Origin: CAYPHY01 sp964410625
GTDB lineage: Bacteria > Chloroflexota > Anaerolineae > Promineifilales > Promineifilaceae
Assembly (NCBI GenBank): GCA_964410625.1
Contig: CAYPHY010000002.1
Span: forward strand, 186,001-250,000
DNA length: 64,000 nt
Direction of reading: 5' to 3'
A model generated the notes under the pieces. The model was not told where the DNA came from. It searched no databases and worked only from the letters and a program-made list of their open reading frames with translations. The first letter of the stretch is position 1. The number at the start of each line of letters is the position of its first letter. Below are positions 36,401-43,660 of this stretch, one piece after another. Position numbers and translations under genes: made by a program.

Positions 36401-36578
36401 CCGCTTCCGGCGCGGCCGTGTTTCGTGCGCTTCCGCCCAAACCCAGCCGTGAACCCAAGGAGATGGGCGGCAAAAAGAGACCGGTGATGATCAAAGCCGC
36501 CACAACCACCAGGCCAACAATAACCAATGCCGAAGAACGTTTGGGAGAAGTGGAGCCTGTGGATTCGCTATGTTCCAT
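33444..36578 (-). CDS. Membrane-anchored pseudo-GH18 / SH3b / glycoside-hydrolase fusion
   Basis: 1044 residues. An N-terminal anchor (17-36) leads to a Ser/Ala/Glu-rich region, then a GH18-like stretch at about 200-500: GGFDGVNLDYQG (285-296) aligns with the GH18 DGxDxDxE motif, but the catalytic Glu is Gln295 and one Asp is Asn, so it is probably inactive. An acidic linker (598-612) precedes an SH3b domain (633-695; NVRTGPGLSYG, DGTEGWIFAQLV). The C-terminal barrel (about 730-1040) is paralogous to copies 1 and 2, with Glu830 in VWNEMN and Glu956 in CFTELGY. SH3b and GH18-like parts suggest binding to cell-wall glycan, with the last domain as the enzyme. The ATG at 36578 has GAGGG about 10 bases upstream. 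Confidence 0.82.
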   Translation of the reverse strand: MEHSESTGSTSPKRSSALVIVGLVVVAALIITGLFLPPISLGSRLGLGGSARNTAAPEADRTEAVGEGEEAAVPQVVAPEGVQLALTSDADVTVSATSPAEFAATAGEAALPPGSAAVGSVYVLAHGGEAPSGQITLPLPAEVASTETLDLYGWNGNAWTFVPSRIDPNSQSVVTFETALPEAVVLVDTAAPETRSVAAEIAAGQTLADGLLSAVSEVTVGRLTLNSNGGLDGEVAELPEGVYQQYLHITNSGAIVDQTSLMNLLATPAAQDAQIDDLLNRARNGGFDGVNLDYQGAPVEMGDAYTAFVTRLAEALDAEGLNLALTLDTPTAVGSGWNTGGQDWAKLGALADVVYVQMPLDPTAYGDGGTAQQLIDWATDQIDRRKLNILLPGGAVSKVGEAYTALDTEQALANFGELQFTAGGEEVEPGAQVDVALTGTASPLEWDGSSLMYRYEYEQNGQSNTVWLGNEAALTNRLQLSNRYNLRGVTVQGLGDIANADGYAAALGSYLGTAEAPQPTGAAILWTVRDENDTILASNSGSELTYSWTADETPGVYRVQADFALGNNVSSLGALDVMVAEMAARPIDDGDPGSTLAGADDEDEDDEEEPAAETASAVTPTPSAPVTGNFNQGEATAVVAQGANVRTGPGLSYGTVSGGANPGTRLTLIGRNSDSSWLNITLPDGTEGWIFAQLVTVNPTFDVSSLDVVEVAAAAAGPGQQPAAPAPPPPAAVGNVGTFELGGQAAGLPAGTMQYAGMTWIKRQHKWSPGDPPEAVAGLISEGHAAGFKVLLSMPGQLNPSSIDYNAYVNFLGGVAALPDPPDAIEVWNEMNISREWPAGQIDPAAYVNNMLRPGYQAIKAANPNIMVIAGAPAPTGFFSGCGGGGCDDAPYVAGMMAAGAGSVSDCVGVHYNEGIMPPSATSGDPRGNGGHYTRYFQGMINAYTAAGASRLCFTELGYLSGEEWGYVPAGFLWKGQYNLTVAEHAQYLAEAVRVAVQSGRVRLMIVFNVDFTTWGDDPQAGYAMIRPGGGCPACETLRAVLGR

Positions 36579-36596
36579 AATTATTCTACCCTCTTA

Positions 36597-36690
36597 TAAA
36601 GAGACTACTCAAAGAGACTAAGAGACTAGGAGACTAAACTAATGTAGTCTCTCAGTCTCTTAATCTCCCAGTCTCTTAGCCTCTAATCTC
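36597..36690. repeat. Family C hairpin of degenerate heptamers
   Basis: AGAGACTACTCAAAGAGACTAAGAGACTAGGAGACTA units on the left pair with TAGTCTCTCAGTCTCTTAATCTCCCAGTCTCTTAG on the right. This is the clearest example of the oligomer-hairpin design. Confidence 0.85.
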
Positions 36691-37044
36691 TTCATTCAAG
36701 ACACAAAAAAGCGGCCAGAATTTAGCCGCTAAGTGCATAGACCTCGATAATCCCCGCCATTCTAACACAAAAACGAAACGATTGACAAACGGATGGAGGC
36801 AAAACAAGGGTGAATAATTGGGCAAACGTTAAGGTAAGGGAAGCACATAGCGCGGGCTGCCAACCCACACGCTCTCCTCACTTCAACCAAATACAGGCTG
36901 AAAACCGGCAACCTTGCTCTCTCCCCGTTCAACGAAAACAACCCACGCTTGACACCCCTACGGCCGTTGCTATACTTTTTTTGTCCTCCCTGAAGGGAAG
37001 AGACAATGATCGCGATGACGCGCCAACACAAAAGAGATGAAAAG
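36691..37044. other. Intergenic, no gene seen
   Basis: About 350 bases between the divergent hydrolase and SCP2 genes. It should hold both promoters. A TTGCTATACTTTTTT-like word near 36965-36980 is a possible plus-strand promoter element, but no clear pair of boxes is present. Confidence 0.4.
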
Positions 37045-37112
37045 GTCTCACGCAAAGGCGCAAAGGTCGTCAAGTTTTTATACTTTGCGGCTTAGCGTGC
37101 TTTGCGTGAGCT
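37045..37112. repeat. Family A hairpin repeat, copy 5
   Basis: GTCTCACGCAAAGGCGCAAAGG pairs with GCTTAGCGTGCTTTGCGTGAGC. It ends 25 bases upstream of the SCP2 start. Confidence 0.85.
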
Positions 37113-37136
37113 ATTTTTTAAGGAGACAAGTAACAA

Positions 37137-37460
37137 ATGACAACCATTACCGAGCTTTTCCAAAGTATGCCTGCTCGTTTTATGCCAGAGAAGGCGGGAA
37201 ACATGAACGCCACCTTGCTCTTTGACCTCACCGGCGAAGAAGGCGGCCAACACTATGTGACCATCGCCGATGGCAAGATCAACGTCAGCCAGGAAGCAAC
37301 CGGCGCAACCCCCGCCGCCACCGTCAGCATGTCGGCCGACGACTTCAAAGACATGTCCAGCGGCAAACTCAACCCGATGATGGCCTTCATGTCCGGCAAA
37401 GTCAAAGTAGACGGCGACCTGAACACGGTGATGAAGTTCCAGTCGGTCGTTGGCTTCTAA
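37137..37460 (+). CDS. SCP2 sterol-carrier-like protein
   Basis: A 107-residue single-domain SCP2 protein: LFQSMPARF at the N-terminus, then ATLLFDLTGEEGGQHYVTI, ISMSADDF-like VSMSADDFKDMSSGKLNPMMAFMSGKVKVDGDLN and a C-terminal MKFQSVVGF. These proteins bind lipids or fatty acyl groups in a hydrophobic tunnel; the bacterial partner is usually unknown. AAGGAG lies 11 bases before the ATG. A family A repeat precedes it and a family D repeat follows directly after the stop. Confidence 0.9.
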   Translation: MTTITELFQSMPARFMPEKAGNMNATLLFDLTGEEGGQHYVTIADGKINVSQEATGATPAATVSMSADDFKDMSSGKLNPMMAFMSGKVKVDGDLNTVMKFQSVVGF

Positions 37461-37571
37461 GGATGACAAGGTGACTGGGTGGCAGGGTGACAAGGTGATT
37501 GCTCACTCTTCACCTTGTCACCCCTTCACCTTCTCACCCTGTCACCTTGTCACCCCTCACCTTGTCATCCT
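37461..37571. repeat. Family D hairpin (GTGACAAGGTGA), copy 1
   Basis: GATGACAAGGTGACTGGGTGGCAGGGTGACAAGGTGA on the left is matched by TCACCTTGTCACCCC units on the right. It lies between convergent genes and encodes the last residues of the deaminase fusion. Confidence 0.85.
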
Positions 37572-39570
37572 TCGTCGCAATCGCGATCTCCGCATACTCT
37601 CGCCGCTCGGCCGAACCCGGCTCAATACCAAAAAGCGTCAACAACTCAGTAATTAACGCTGCCTTGCGCTCCGCGTCACTGCGCGACCAGGTACGCGCCT
37701 TGATTTCCAGAAAATAACCCGGCACTTCCGGGGCCACCATTTGGTCGAGGTTGATCGCAAAATCAGTCGCCTGATAGAGAATGTGCCAGCGCCGCCGATC
37801 TTTGTTGACCCGCACTTCCCGTGCTGGGGCGAAATATTCACGATAGAAGCGCAAACTGCGATCGGCCGCCGCCAAAAAGCGCGAACGTGAGAGCATCACC
37901 GCGTTCGGGAACTCCTGCCGTTCCCCCTCACCTATCAACGTCAGGCGGGCACGTGCCTGCATCACCTCTCCCTGCTCATTAATAAACTCATCCTCGCGAT
38001 AACGCAACCGCGCCGCATCCGGGTCGCTGCCTTCAAAGAAAAAGTAGTCGTCAAATTGGCGGTAGTGGGCATAGCGCCCCACTTCAATTTGATCGCTTTG
38101 TCCTTCCTTTAGCATCCTTAAGATGCGCTGGTAATCCGCCTCCGACAGCGGGACCTTCACCTGTACTTCAAAGCTCTCCTGCCGTTGCACCCCGGCCAAC
38201 AACACCAGCTTGTTATAGGGGCTGGACTCACGCTCCAGCACATACTCATCAATCTGCCGGGCAACCACGGCCGCTTCCCGCCGTGCCTGCTCCTGGTCTA
38301 CCGTCAGCAGTTGGCGGTCGCGCATCAACCAACGGCCGTTGCACACCACATGCGCCACATCCGTACTTTTCGCCGCATAGGCAATCCGCGAATAGACCGC
38401 ATCATCCTGGTTGTTAAACTGCGGCTGGTTATGAATCCCTGCCATATCCATCACAATCAAGTCCGCCCGTTTGCCCACTTCCAGGCTGCCCGTCAACTCC
38501 TCCATATGCAACGCCCTCGCGCCGCCAATCGTCGCCAACTCGACCGCCTGCCGTGCCGGGAGAACCGTCGGGTCTTTGCTGGCCGTCTTCGCCAGCAACG
38601 CCGCCAGCCGCGTCTCCTCGATCATATCCAGATCGTTGTTGCTCGCCGGGCCGTCCGTGCCAACGCCGACCTTCAGTCCCATCTCCAGCATCGTCCCCAC
38701 TGGAGCGATCCCGCTAGCCAGCTTCAAATTGCTGCTGGGGCAGTGGGCCACCCCCGCCCCTACCTGCTTCAAGCTATACATCTCCTCCTCATTGATATGG
38801 ACACAATGGGCCGCCAGCAATTTTGTCTCTAAGATCCCGTGTTGCTGCAGCCAGGGAACGACCGGCATATGCTTCTGATCGAGACAGTTCTCCACCTCAA
38901 AGCCCGTCTCGCTGACATGCGTGTGCAATTGCACATCAAACGCCCGCGCCAGGTCTGCACAAGCCAGCAGCAGCTCCGGCGTCGCCGTATACCAGGCATG
39001 GGGAGCGACGGCCGGTTGGATCAATGGATGCCCCTTCCAACGCTCAATGAAGCGGCGGCAAAGGATCAGGGCGTCTTCATACGTCTCCGCATCCGGCGCG
39101 GGAAAGACGAGGATCGTTTGTCCCAATAATGCCCGCATCCCAATCTCCGCCACCGCCTCGGCAATGGCGTCTTCATAATAGTACATATCAGCAAAGCAGG
39201 TCACGCCGGAACGGATCATCTCGGCGCAAGCGATCCGCGCCCCCAAATGGACAAAGTCGGGCGTGACAAACTCTCGTTCCAGCGGCATCAGATACCCCAG
39301 CCACACATCCAGCCGCAGATCATCATTCAATCCGCGAAAGAGGGTCATCGGGATGTGGGTATGGGCATTGATGAACCCCGGCATAATCACTTGATCAGGA
39401 CACTCCACTGTCTCGGCCGCTTCATAGCGAGCGGCAATGTCGGCCGCCGGGCCAACCGCTACAATCGAATCATCACGGACGGCAACCGCCCCATTAGCAA
39501 AGACCTCAAACTGGCGGTTCATCGTCACCACCGTTCCGCCCGTCAAGATGAAATCAACTTGTTCAGTCAT
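37534..39570 (-). CDS. MtaD/SsnA-like deaminase fused to CYTH-like domain
   Basis: 678 residues. Positions 1-455 are a metal-dependent amidohydrolase of the 5'-methylthioadenosine/S-adenosylhomocysteine deaminase family: His70/His72 in NAHTHIP, His216/His218 in QLHTHVSETG, Glu221, His255 in LLAAHCVH and Asp306 in GVGTDGPASNNDLDM. Positions about 465-660 look like a CYTH (triphosphate tunnel) domain: SFEVQVKVPL, AARLRYRED, VNKDRRRW, and GYFLEIKARTW. The canonical ExExK is FEVQVK, so its activity is uncertain. The ATG at 39570 has GGGAG 5 bases upstream; ATG 39603 is possible. The tail TKDDKVRGDKVTG comes from a family D repeat. Purine salvage is likely, with pyrimidine phosphorylase divergent next door. 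Confidence 0.85.
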   Translation of the reverse strand: MTEQVDFILTGGTVVTMNRQFEVFANGAVAVRDDSIVAVGPAADIAARYEAAETVECPDQVIMPGFINAHTHIPMTLFRGLNDDLRLDVWLGYLMPLEREFVTPDFVHLGARIACAEMIRSGVTCFADMYYYEDAIAEAVAEIGMRALLGQTILVFPAPDAETYEDALILCRRFIERWKGHPLIQPAVAPHAWYTATPELLLACADLARAFDVQLHTHVSETGFEVENCLDQKHMPVVPWLQQHGILETKLLAAHCVHINEEEMYSLKQVGAGVAHCPSSNLKLASGIAPVGTMLEMGLKVGVGTDGPASNNDLDMIEETRLAALLAKTASKDPTVLPARQAVELATIGGARALHMEELTGSLEVGKRADLIVMDMAGIHNQPQFNNQDDAVYSRIAYAAKSTDVAHVVCNGRWLMRDRQLLTVDQEQARREAAVVARQIDEYVLERESSPYNKLVLLAGVQRQESFEVQVKVPLSEADYQRILRMLKEGQSDQIEVGRYAHYRQFDDYFFFEGSDPDAARLRYREDEFINEQGEVMQARARLTLIGEGERQEFPNAVMLSRSRFLAAADRSLRFYREYFAPAREVRVNKDRRRWHILYQATDFAINLDQMVAPEVPGYFLEIKARTWSRSDAERKAALITELLTLFGIEPGSAERREYAEIAIATKDDKVRGDKVTG

Positions 39571-39639
39571 GTTTTCTCCCTTATTTGTTTCTTTCTCAAC
39601 CATTATAGCGGTTCCTGTTATAATCGGTCTAATTAGTGG

Positions 39640-39710
39640 GGAGTGGAGAGTTGGAGATTAGGAGACTGGGAGATTGGAGATTGGAGACTGCTTCGGTGGT
39701 CATTGGAGAG
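39640..39710. repeat. Family C degenerate repeats (GGAGATTGGAGA)
   Basis: Tandem variants of GGAGACT/GGAGATT lie just upstream of the phosphorylase start. The last unit (GGAGAG) may double as its ribosome site. Confidence 0.7.
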
Positions 39711-39716
39711 TGATGG

Positions 39717-41021
39717 ATGAAGATGGTGGATGTGATTGCGAAGAAGCGAGATGGGCAGGCGTTGTCTACAGAGGAGATTGACGCCTTTATTAAGCGGTAC
39801 ACGGCCGACGAAATCCCCGACTACCAGACGGCCGCCCTACTGATGGCGATCTACCTGCGCGGGATGGATCGCCGCGAGACGGTTGACCTGACTCTGGCGA
39901 TGGCCCGCTCTGGAGAACAGCTTGACCTGCACGACGTCGCCCCCTTTGTGATTGACAAACACTCTTCCGGCGGCGTCGGCGATAAGACCTCGCTGGCCGT
40001 CCTGCCCCTCGTCGCCGCCTGTGGCGTGCCGGTGGGCAAAATGAGCGGCCGTGGTCTCGGCTCCAGCGGTGGCACATTGGATAAAATGGAATCCATCAGC
40101 GGCTGGTCGCCCTATCTCAAGCTCGATGCCTTCAAGCGCCAACTGGCGGAGGTCGGGCTGGTGTTGGCCGGGCAAACGGCCGATCTCGCCCCCGCCGACG
40201 GCAAGCTCTACGCCCTTCGCGATGTGACCGCCACCGTTGCCAACGCCTCGCTCATTGCCGCCTCGATCATGTCCAAAAAGTTGGCCGCCGGAGCCGATGG
40301 CATTGTCCTTGACGTCAAGACCGGTAGCGGCGCGTTTATGCCCACCGTTGAGGCCGCCCAAGAGTTGGCGCGGATCATGGTTGATATCGGAACCGACGCC
40401 GGGCGACGCATGGTCGCCCTCATTTCCGATATGAACCAGCCCCTCGGCCATGCCATCGGCAACGCCCTGGAGGTGAAAGAAGCCCTCGATACCCTGCGCG
40501 GCGAAGGCCCCTCCGACTTTTGGTCCCATTGCCGCGAGATCGCCGGGCAGATGCTCGTCGTCGCCGGGCAAGCGGAGTCGCTGGAGGCGGCCTATGATAT
40601 GCTGCAAACCGCCCGGCAAAACGGCCGCGCCCTCGAAAAGTTCCGCGCGATGGTCGTTGCCCAGGGGGGTGACGGCACGCAAATTGACAACCCCGACCGG
40701 CTGCCCCAGGCTTCGTTGGTCGAACCCCTACTGGCCCCCCAAAGCGGAACCATTGCCGCGATGGATACGGGGGCGATTGGTTGGGCTTGTGTCCATCTCG
40801 GCGGCGGCCGCTTCGTCAAAACGGACAAAATTGACCATGCCGTCGGCCTCATCCTGCCGGTGAAGATCGGCGACACCATCGAAAAAGGGCAGCCAATCGG
40901 CGAACTCCACGCCAATGACCCGCAAAAGTTGGCCGAAGCGCGAGAACAAATCTTAGCTGCCCTCTCCTGGTCGGAGCAGCCGGTGAAGGCACGGCCGCTG
41001 TTTTACGGAACGATTACGTGA
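39717..41021 (+). CDS. Pyrimidine-nucleoside / thymidine phosphorylase
   Basis: A 434-residue enzyme of the thymidine/pyrimidine-nucleoside phosphorylase family, the usual length. The signature KHSSGGVGDKTSL is at about 82-94, SGRGLGSSGGTLDKMESI follows, DVKTGSGAFM and the C-terminal lipoyl-like domain (VGLILPVKIGDTIEKGQPIGELHAND) complete it. It splits uridine or thymidine with phosphate to base and (deoxy)ribose-1-phosphate. The ATG at 39717 has GGAGAG upstream. Divergent neighbour: MtaD-like deaminase, consistent with nucleoside salvage. The stop lies at the edge of a family D repeat. DeoA and Pdp cannot be separated with confidence here. Confidence 0.93.
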   Translation: MKMVDVIAKKRDGQALSTEEIDAFIKRYTADEIPDYQTAALLMAIYLRGMDRRETVDLTLAMARSGEQLDLHDVAPFVIDKHSSGGVGDKTSLAVLPLVAACGVPVGKMSGRGLGSSGGTLDKMESISGWSPYLKLDAFKRQLAEVGLVLAGQTADLAPADGKLYALRDVTATVANASLIAASIMSKKLAAGADGIVLDVKTGSGAFMPTVEAAQELARIMVDIGTDAGRRMVALISDMNQPLGHAIGNALEVKEALDTLRGEGPSDFWSHCREIAGQMLVVAGQAESLEAAYDMLQTARQNGRALEKFRAMVVAQGGDGTQIDNPDRLPQASLVEPLLAPQSGTIAAMDTGAIGWACVHLGGGRFVKTDKIDHAVGLILPVKIGDTIEKGQPIGELHANDPQKLAEAREQILAALSWSEQPVKARPLFYGTIT

Positions 41022-41100
41022 CAGGGTGACAAGGTGAAGGGGTGAAAAAGCGATCACCTTGTCACCCCTTCACCTTGTCACCCTGTCATCCCCTTGTCAC
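41018..41100. repeat. Family D hairpin, copy 2
   Basis: GTGACAGGGTGACAAGGTGAAGGGGTGA pairs with TCACCTTGTCACCCCTTCACCTTGTCACCCTGTCA. It may act as a terminator-like structure between the phosphorylase and glucokinase genes. Confidence 0.85.
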
Positions 41101-41117
41101 CGCAGAGAGGAGTGTGA

Positions 41118-41861
41118 ATGGAAATATTAGGAATAGACATTGGTGGTTCAGGGATTAAGGGAGCCTTGGTCAACAGCGAAACGGGCGAATTAACCACTGA
41201 CCGGCTACGCTATGACACCCCCTCCACCTTCCAGCCCAAAGGGATCATCAGCACCGTCAACAAAATTGTTCAAAAGCTTAATTACCATGGGCCAATCGGC
41301 GTTGGCTTTCCCGCTGTGGTCATCAACGGCTTTGTCACCACGCCCCCCACCGCCCTCGCCTTCCCTGGTTGGGATGCTTTTCCAGTGGCAACAAGCCTAT
41401 CGGATGCCGTCGGCTCCCCTGTTACCGTTGTCAACGACGCCGATGCCGCCTGTCTGGCCGAAATGCGCTTTGGCGCCGGCCGCCAGCAAAAAGGTGTTGT
41501 CATGGTCTTCACCTTTGGCACAGGCATTGGCAGCGCGATGTTTGTGGATGAGATGCTCGTCCCCAATATGGAGTTAGGCCATCTTTTTCTGCGCGGCCGT
41601 AAACGCAACGCCGAGACCCTTTTCTCTGATCGCGCCCGTCGCGAACAAGAGCTGAGTTGGAAGCAGTGGGGCGAGCTACTCAATGAATACTTCAACCACG
41701 TTGAGCGACTCTTTTCACCACGCCTGATCATCATCGGCGGCGGTATCAGCAAAAAGCACGATAAATTCCTGAAGTACATCAAGGTTCGTGCCGAAGTCGT
41801 CCCCGCTGCATTTCGTAATGAGGCCGGAATCGTCGGCGCAGCGATGGCCGCCTTCTCATAG
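41118..41861 (+). CDS. ppgK: Polyphosphate glucokinase (ROK family)
   Basis: A 247-residue ROK-fold kinase matching polyphosphate glucokinase in length. The phosphate loop is GIDIGGSGIKGALV at the N-terminus, the catalytic region VVNDADAACLAEMRFGAG, and the second phosphate motif TFGTGIGSAMF. The C-terminus IIIGGGISKKHDKF is typical of PpgK. It phosphorylates glucose using polyphosphate or ATP. Unlike most ROK proteins it lacks the Cys-rich zinc motif, as expected for this subgroup. The ATG has AGGAG 5 bases upstream. A preceding family D hairpin separates it from the phosphorylase. Confidence 0.92.
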   Translation: MEILGIDIGGSGIKGALVNSETGELTTDRLRYDTPSTFQPKGIISTVNKIVQKLNYHGPIGVGFPAVVINGFVTTPPTALAFPGWDAFPVATSLSDAVGSPVTVVNDADAACLAEMRFGAGRQQKGVVMVFTFGTGIGSAMFVDEMLVPNMELGHLFLRGRKRNAETLFSDRARREQELSWKQWGELLNEYFNHVERLFSPRLIIIGGGISKKHDKFLKYIKVRAEVVPAAFRNEAGIVGAAMAAFS

Positions 41862-41898
41862 ATCAGATTGGGCCCTTCAACCGATGCCCGTTCTGGAG

Positions 41899-41928
41899 AC
41901 ACGCACGGGTAAACAACCCGTGCTACAG
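41899..41928. repeat. Family F palindrome
   Basis: ACGCACGGGTAAACAACCCGTGCTACAG, a hairpin related to those at 17245 and 50383. Confidence 0.7.
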
Positions 41929-42008
41929 CCATGCCGCCAATGACAAACAGCCCAAAAAAATGTAAAATAAATCCCCAGATCGTATAGTCGAACAACGATG
42001 AGTACACG

Positions 42009-42119
42009 ATGTATACCACAATCGGGTTACAGCCAAGAACGGGAGAAGATGAGGAAGGGAGTATTCTTCACATGAGTTATGAAGAATATCTCGAATGGGC
42101 AGATGAGGATGTCCATTAA
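42009..42119 (+). pseudogene. Remnant of a Uma2-like endonuclease N-terminus
   Basis: A 36-codon frame ends in MSYEEYLEWADEDVH then TAA. That closing segment resembles the N-terminal MSYEEYLxWADED stretch of Uma2 (DUF820) proteins, which normally continue for 150 more residues with a PD-(D/E)XK fold. Nothing of the rest follows, because the next gene starts 12 bases later. This is best read as a decayed fragment. The resemblance is from memory of the family. Confidence 0.5.
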
Positions 42120-42130
42120 GTAATTACTCG

Positions 42131-43483
42131 ATGGCTCTTAAGAATCAGCCTGGACAACGCCTTGCCTACTTACCAGATGCGTCGGTTCAACCACTGGCCG
42201 AAACGCTGGTGGCGTTGGCCAACGCCGACGGCGGGCAGATCATTCTCGGCGTAGATGAGACCGGCCGCCCCACCGACGAGATTTGGGAAGAAGAGGCGGA
42301 GGCCGCGCTGCTCGAAGCGGCCGCCCGCTGTCGCCCCCCCATCCCCACCCAATGGCAACGAGTTGAGCTACCCAACGGTCTGTTCATCGGCATCAACGTC
42401 CCCCGCAGCCTGGAACTGCACAGCCTGGAGGACGGCCGCGTCCTGATGCGCCGTCGTGATGAGAATCGGCCGCTCAGTGGTGACGAAATCCGCGATCTCG
42501 CGGCAGGCAAGCACTCCACCGAATTTGAGGCTGAAATTGTCCCCGGAGCGCGTTTCTCCGACCTCGATAGCGACACGCTGGATGAGTATTTAGAACAGCG
42601 CGAGGAACGCGGCGCCGCCAGAGTGACCTCCACCCGCCAGATGCTTTATGAAATCGGCGCGACCGACCGCGAAGGCACACCGACGACCACCGGCATCTTG
42701 CTCTTCGGCCGCAACCCCCAGGCCTTCCTCCCGCAAAGCGGCGTCGTATTCGTCCGCTTCCCCGGCATCGAGCCGCGTGGTGATGACGGCGGCATTGGCT
42801 ACGGCCGTCGCGATGAGCTAAGCGGCCCGCTGGCGCGGGTGATCGAACGCGCCTGGAACATCGTCTTTGAAGAGATGCGCGTTGGCGCGACCGTCAACGG
42901 CCTCGGCCGGGAGGAGATCCCCGAATATCCCCGTTTTGCCGTCCGTGAATCGTTGGTCAACGCCGTCGCCCATCGTGATTATCGCATTCGCGGCCGGCGC
43001 ATCGAAATCCGCATGTACGCCGACCGGCTGGAGATCATCAGCCCCGGTGGACTGCCCGGCTATATGACTGTTGAGAATCTGGTGGACGAACATTACTCGC
43101 GCAATCCACGCCTGGTCAACGGTCTCTTCCAATGGGGTTATATTGAGGAGCTAGGGCTGGGGATTGACCAGATGATCGAAGACATGCTACAAGCCGGTCA
43201 CCCGCCACCTGACTTTCGCGCCACGCCCCACTCCTTCACAGTGACGTTGATGAACCGCCGCGACCGGGCGGCCGTCCCCCGCTGGACACGCAGTATGAAC
43301 GAACGTCAGGCACGCGCCCTCTCTTTCGTCCGCGAATCCGGCAGCATCACCAACCGTGAATATCGCCAGCTTTGCCCCGACGTCTCCCCCGAAACCCTAC
43401 GCCTCGACCTTGTTGATATGGTTGATAAGGGTTTGCTGCTTAAGATAGGCTCGAAGAAAGGGACGTATTATATTCTCAAGTAA
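42131..43483 (+). CDS. AlbA_2/Schlafen-like + HATPase_c_4 transcriptional regulator
   Basis: A 450-residue protein with an N-terminal AlbA_2 (divergent AAA_4/Schlafen-like) domain (ETLVALANADGGQIILGVDETGRP; IGINVPRSLELHSLEDGRVLMRR), a central HATPase_c_4 domain (RESLVNAVAHRDYRIRGRRIEIRMYADRLEIISPGGLP) and a C-terminal winged helix (QARALSFVRESGSITNREYRQLC, ETLRLDLVDMVDKGLLLKIGSKKGTYY). Members are putative ATP-binding transcription regulators, often near defence or mobile genes. The start is the ATG at 42131. It follows the Uma2-like remnant, so the locus has been rearranged. Confidence 0.88.
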   Translation: MALKNQPGQRLAYLPDASVQPLAETLVALANADGGQIILGVDETGRPTDEIWEEEAEAALLEAAARCRPPIPTQWQRVELPNGLFIGINVPRSLELHSLEDGRVLMRRRDENRPLSGDEIRDLAAGKHSTEFEAEIVPGARFSDLDSDTLDEYLEQREERGAARVTSTRQMLYEIGATDREGTPTTTGILLFGRNPQAFLPQSGVVFVRFPGIEPRGDDGGIGYGRRDELSGPLARVIERAWNIVFEEMRVGATVNGLGREEIPEYPRFAVRESLVNAVAHRDYRIRGRRIEIRMYADRLEIISPGGLPGYMTVENLVDEHYSRNPRLVNGLFQWGYIEELGLGIDQMIEDMLQAGHPPPDFRATPHSFTVTLMNRRDRAAVPRWTRSMNERQARALSFVRESGSITNREYRQLCPDVSPETLRLDLVDMVDKGLLLKIGSKKGTYYILK

Positions 43484-43606
43484 GTGGTTAGAGACTAGAG
43501 ATTAGAGACTGGAGATTGGGAACTGTGTAATGATGTACTGGTATATTGGTGTATTAGCTGCATATACCAATACACGAATACACCAATACACCTATATACC
43601 AACATT
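43484..43606. repeat. Family C units plus family K hairpin (CCAATACAC)
   Basis: GTTAGAGACTAGAGATTAGAGACTGGAGATTGG is followed by TGGTATATTGGTGTATTAG pairing with ACGAATACACCAATACACCTATATACCA units. Confidence 0.75.
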
Positions 43607-43608
43607 TA

Positions 43609-43650
43609 TCCCAAATATATCCCAAATTTTTATTTGGGATATATTTGGGA
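43609..43650. promoter_or_regulatory. Perfect 19-bp inverted repeat before the histidine kinase
   Basis: TCCCAAATATATCCCAAAT (43609-43627) and ATTTGGGATATATTTGGGA (43632-43650) are exact reverse complements with a 4-base loop, ending 10 bases before the ATG. Each arm has two CCCAAAT units. It could be an operator or an mRNA hairpin that controls translation, or a repeat-family member. Confidence 0.6.
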
Positions 43651-43660
43651 AAACAAAACC

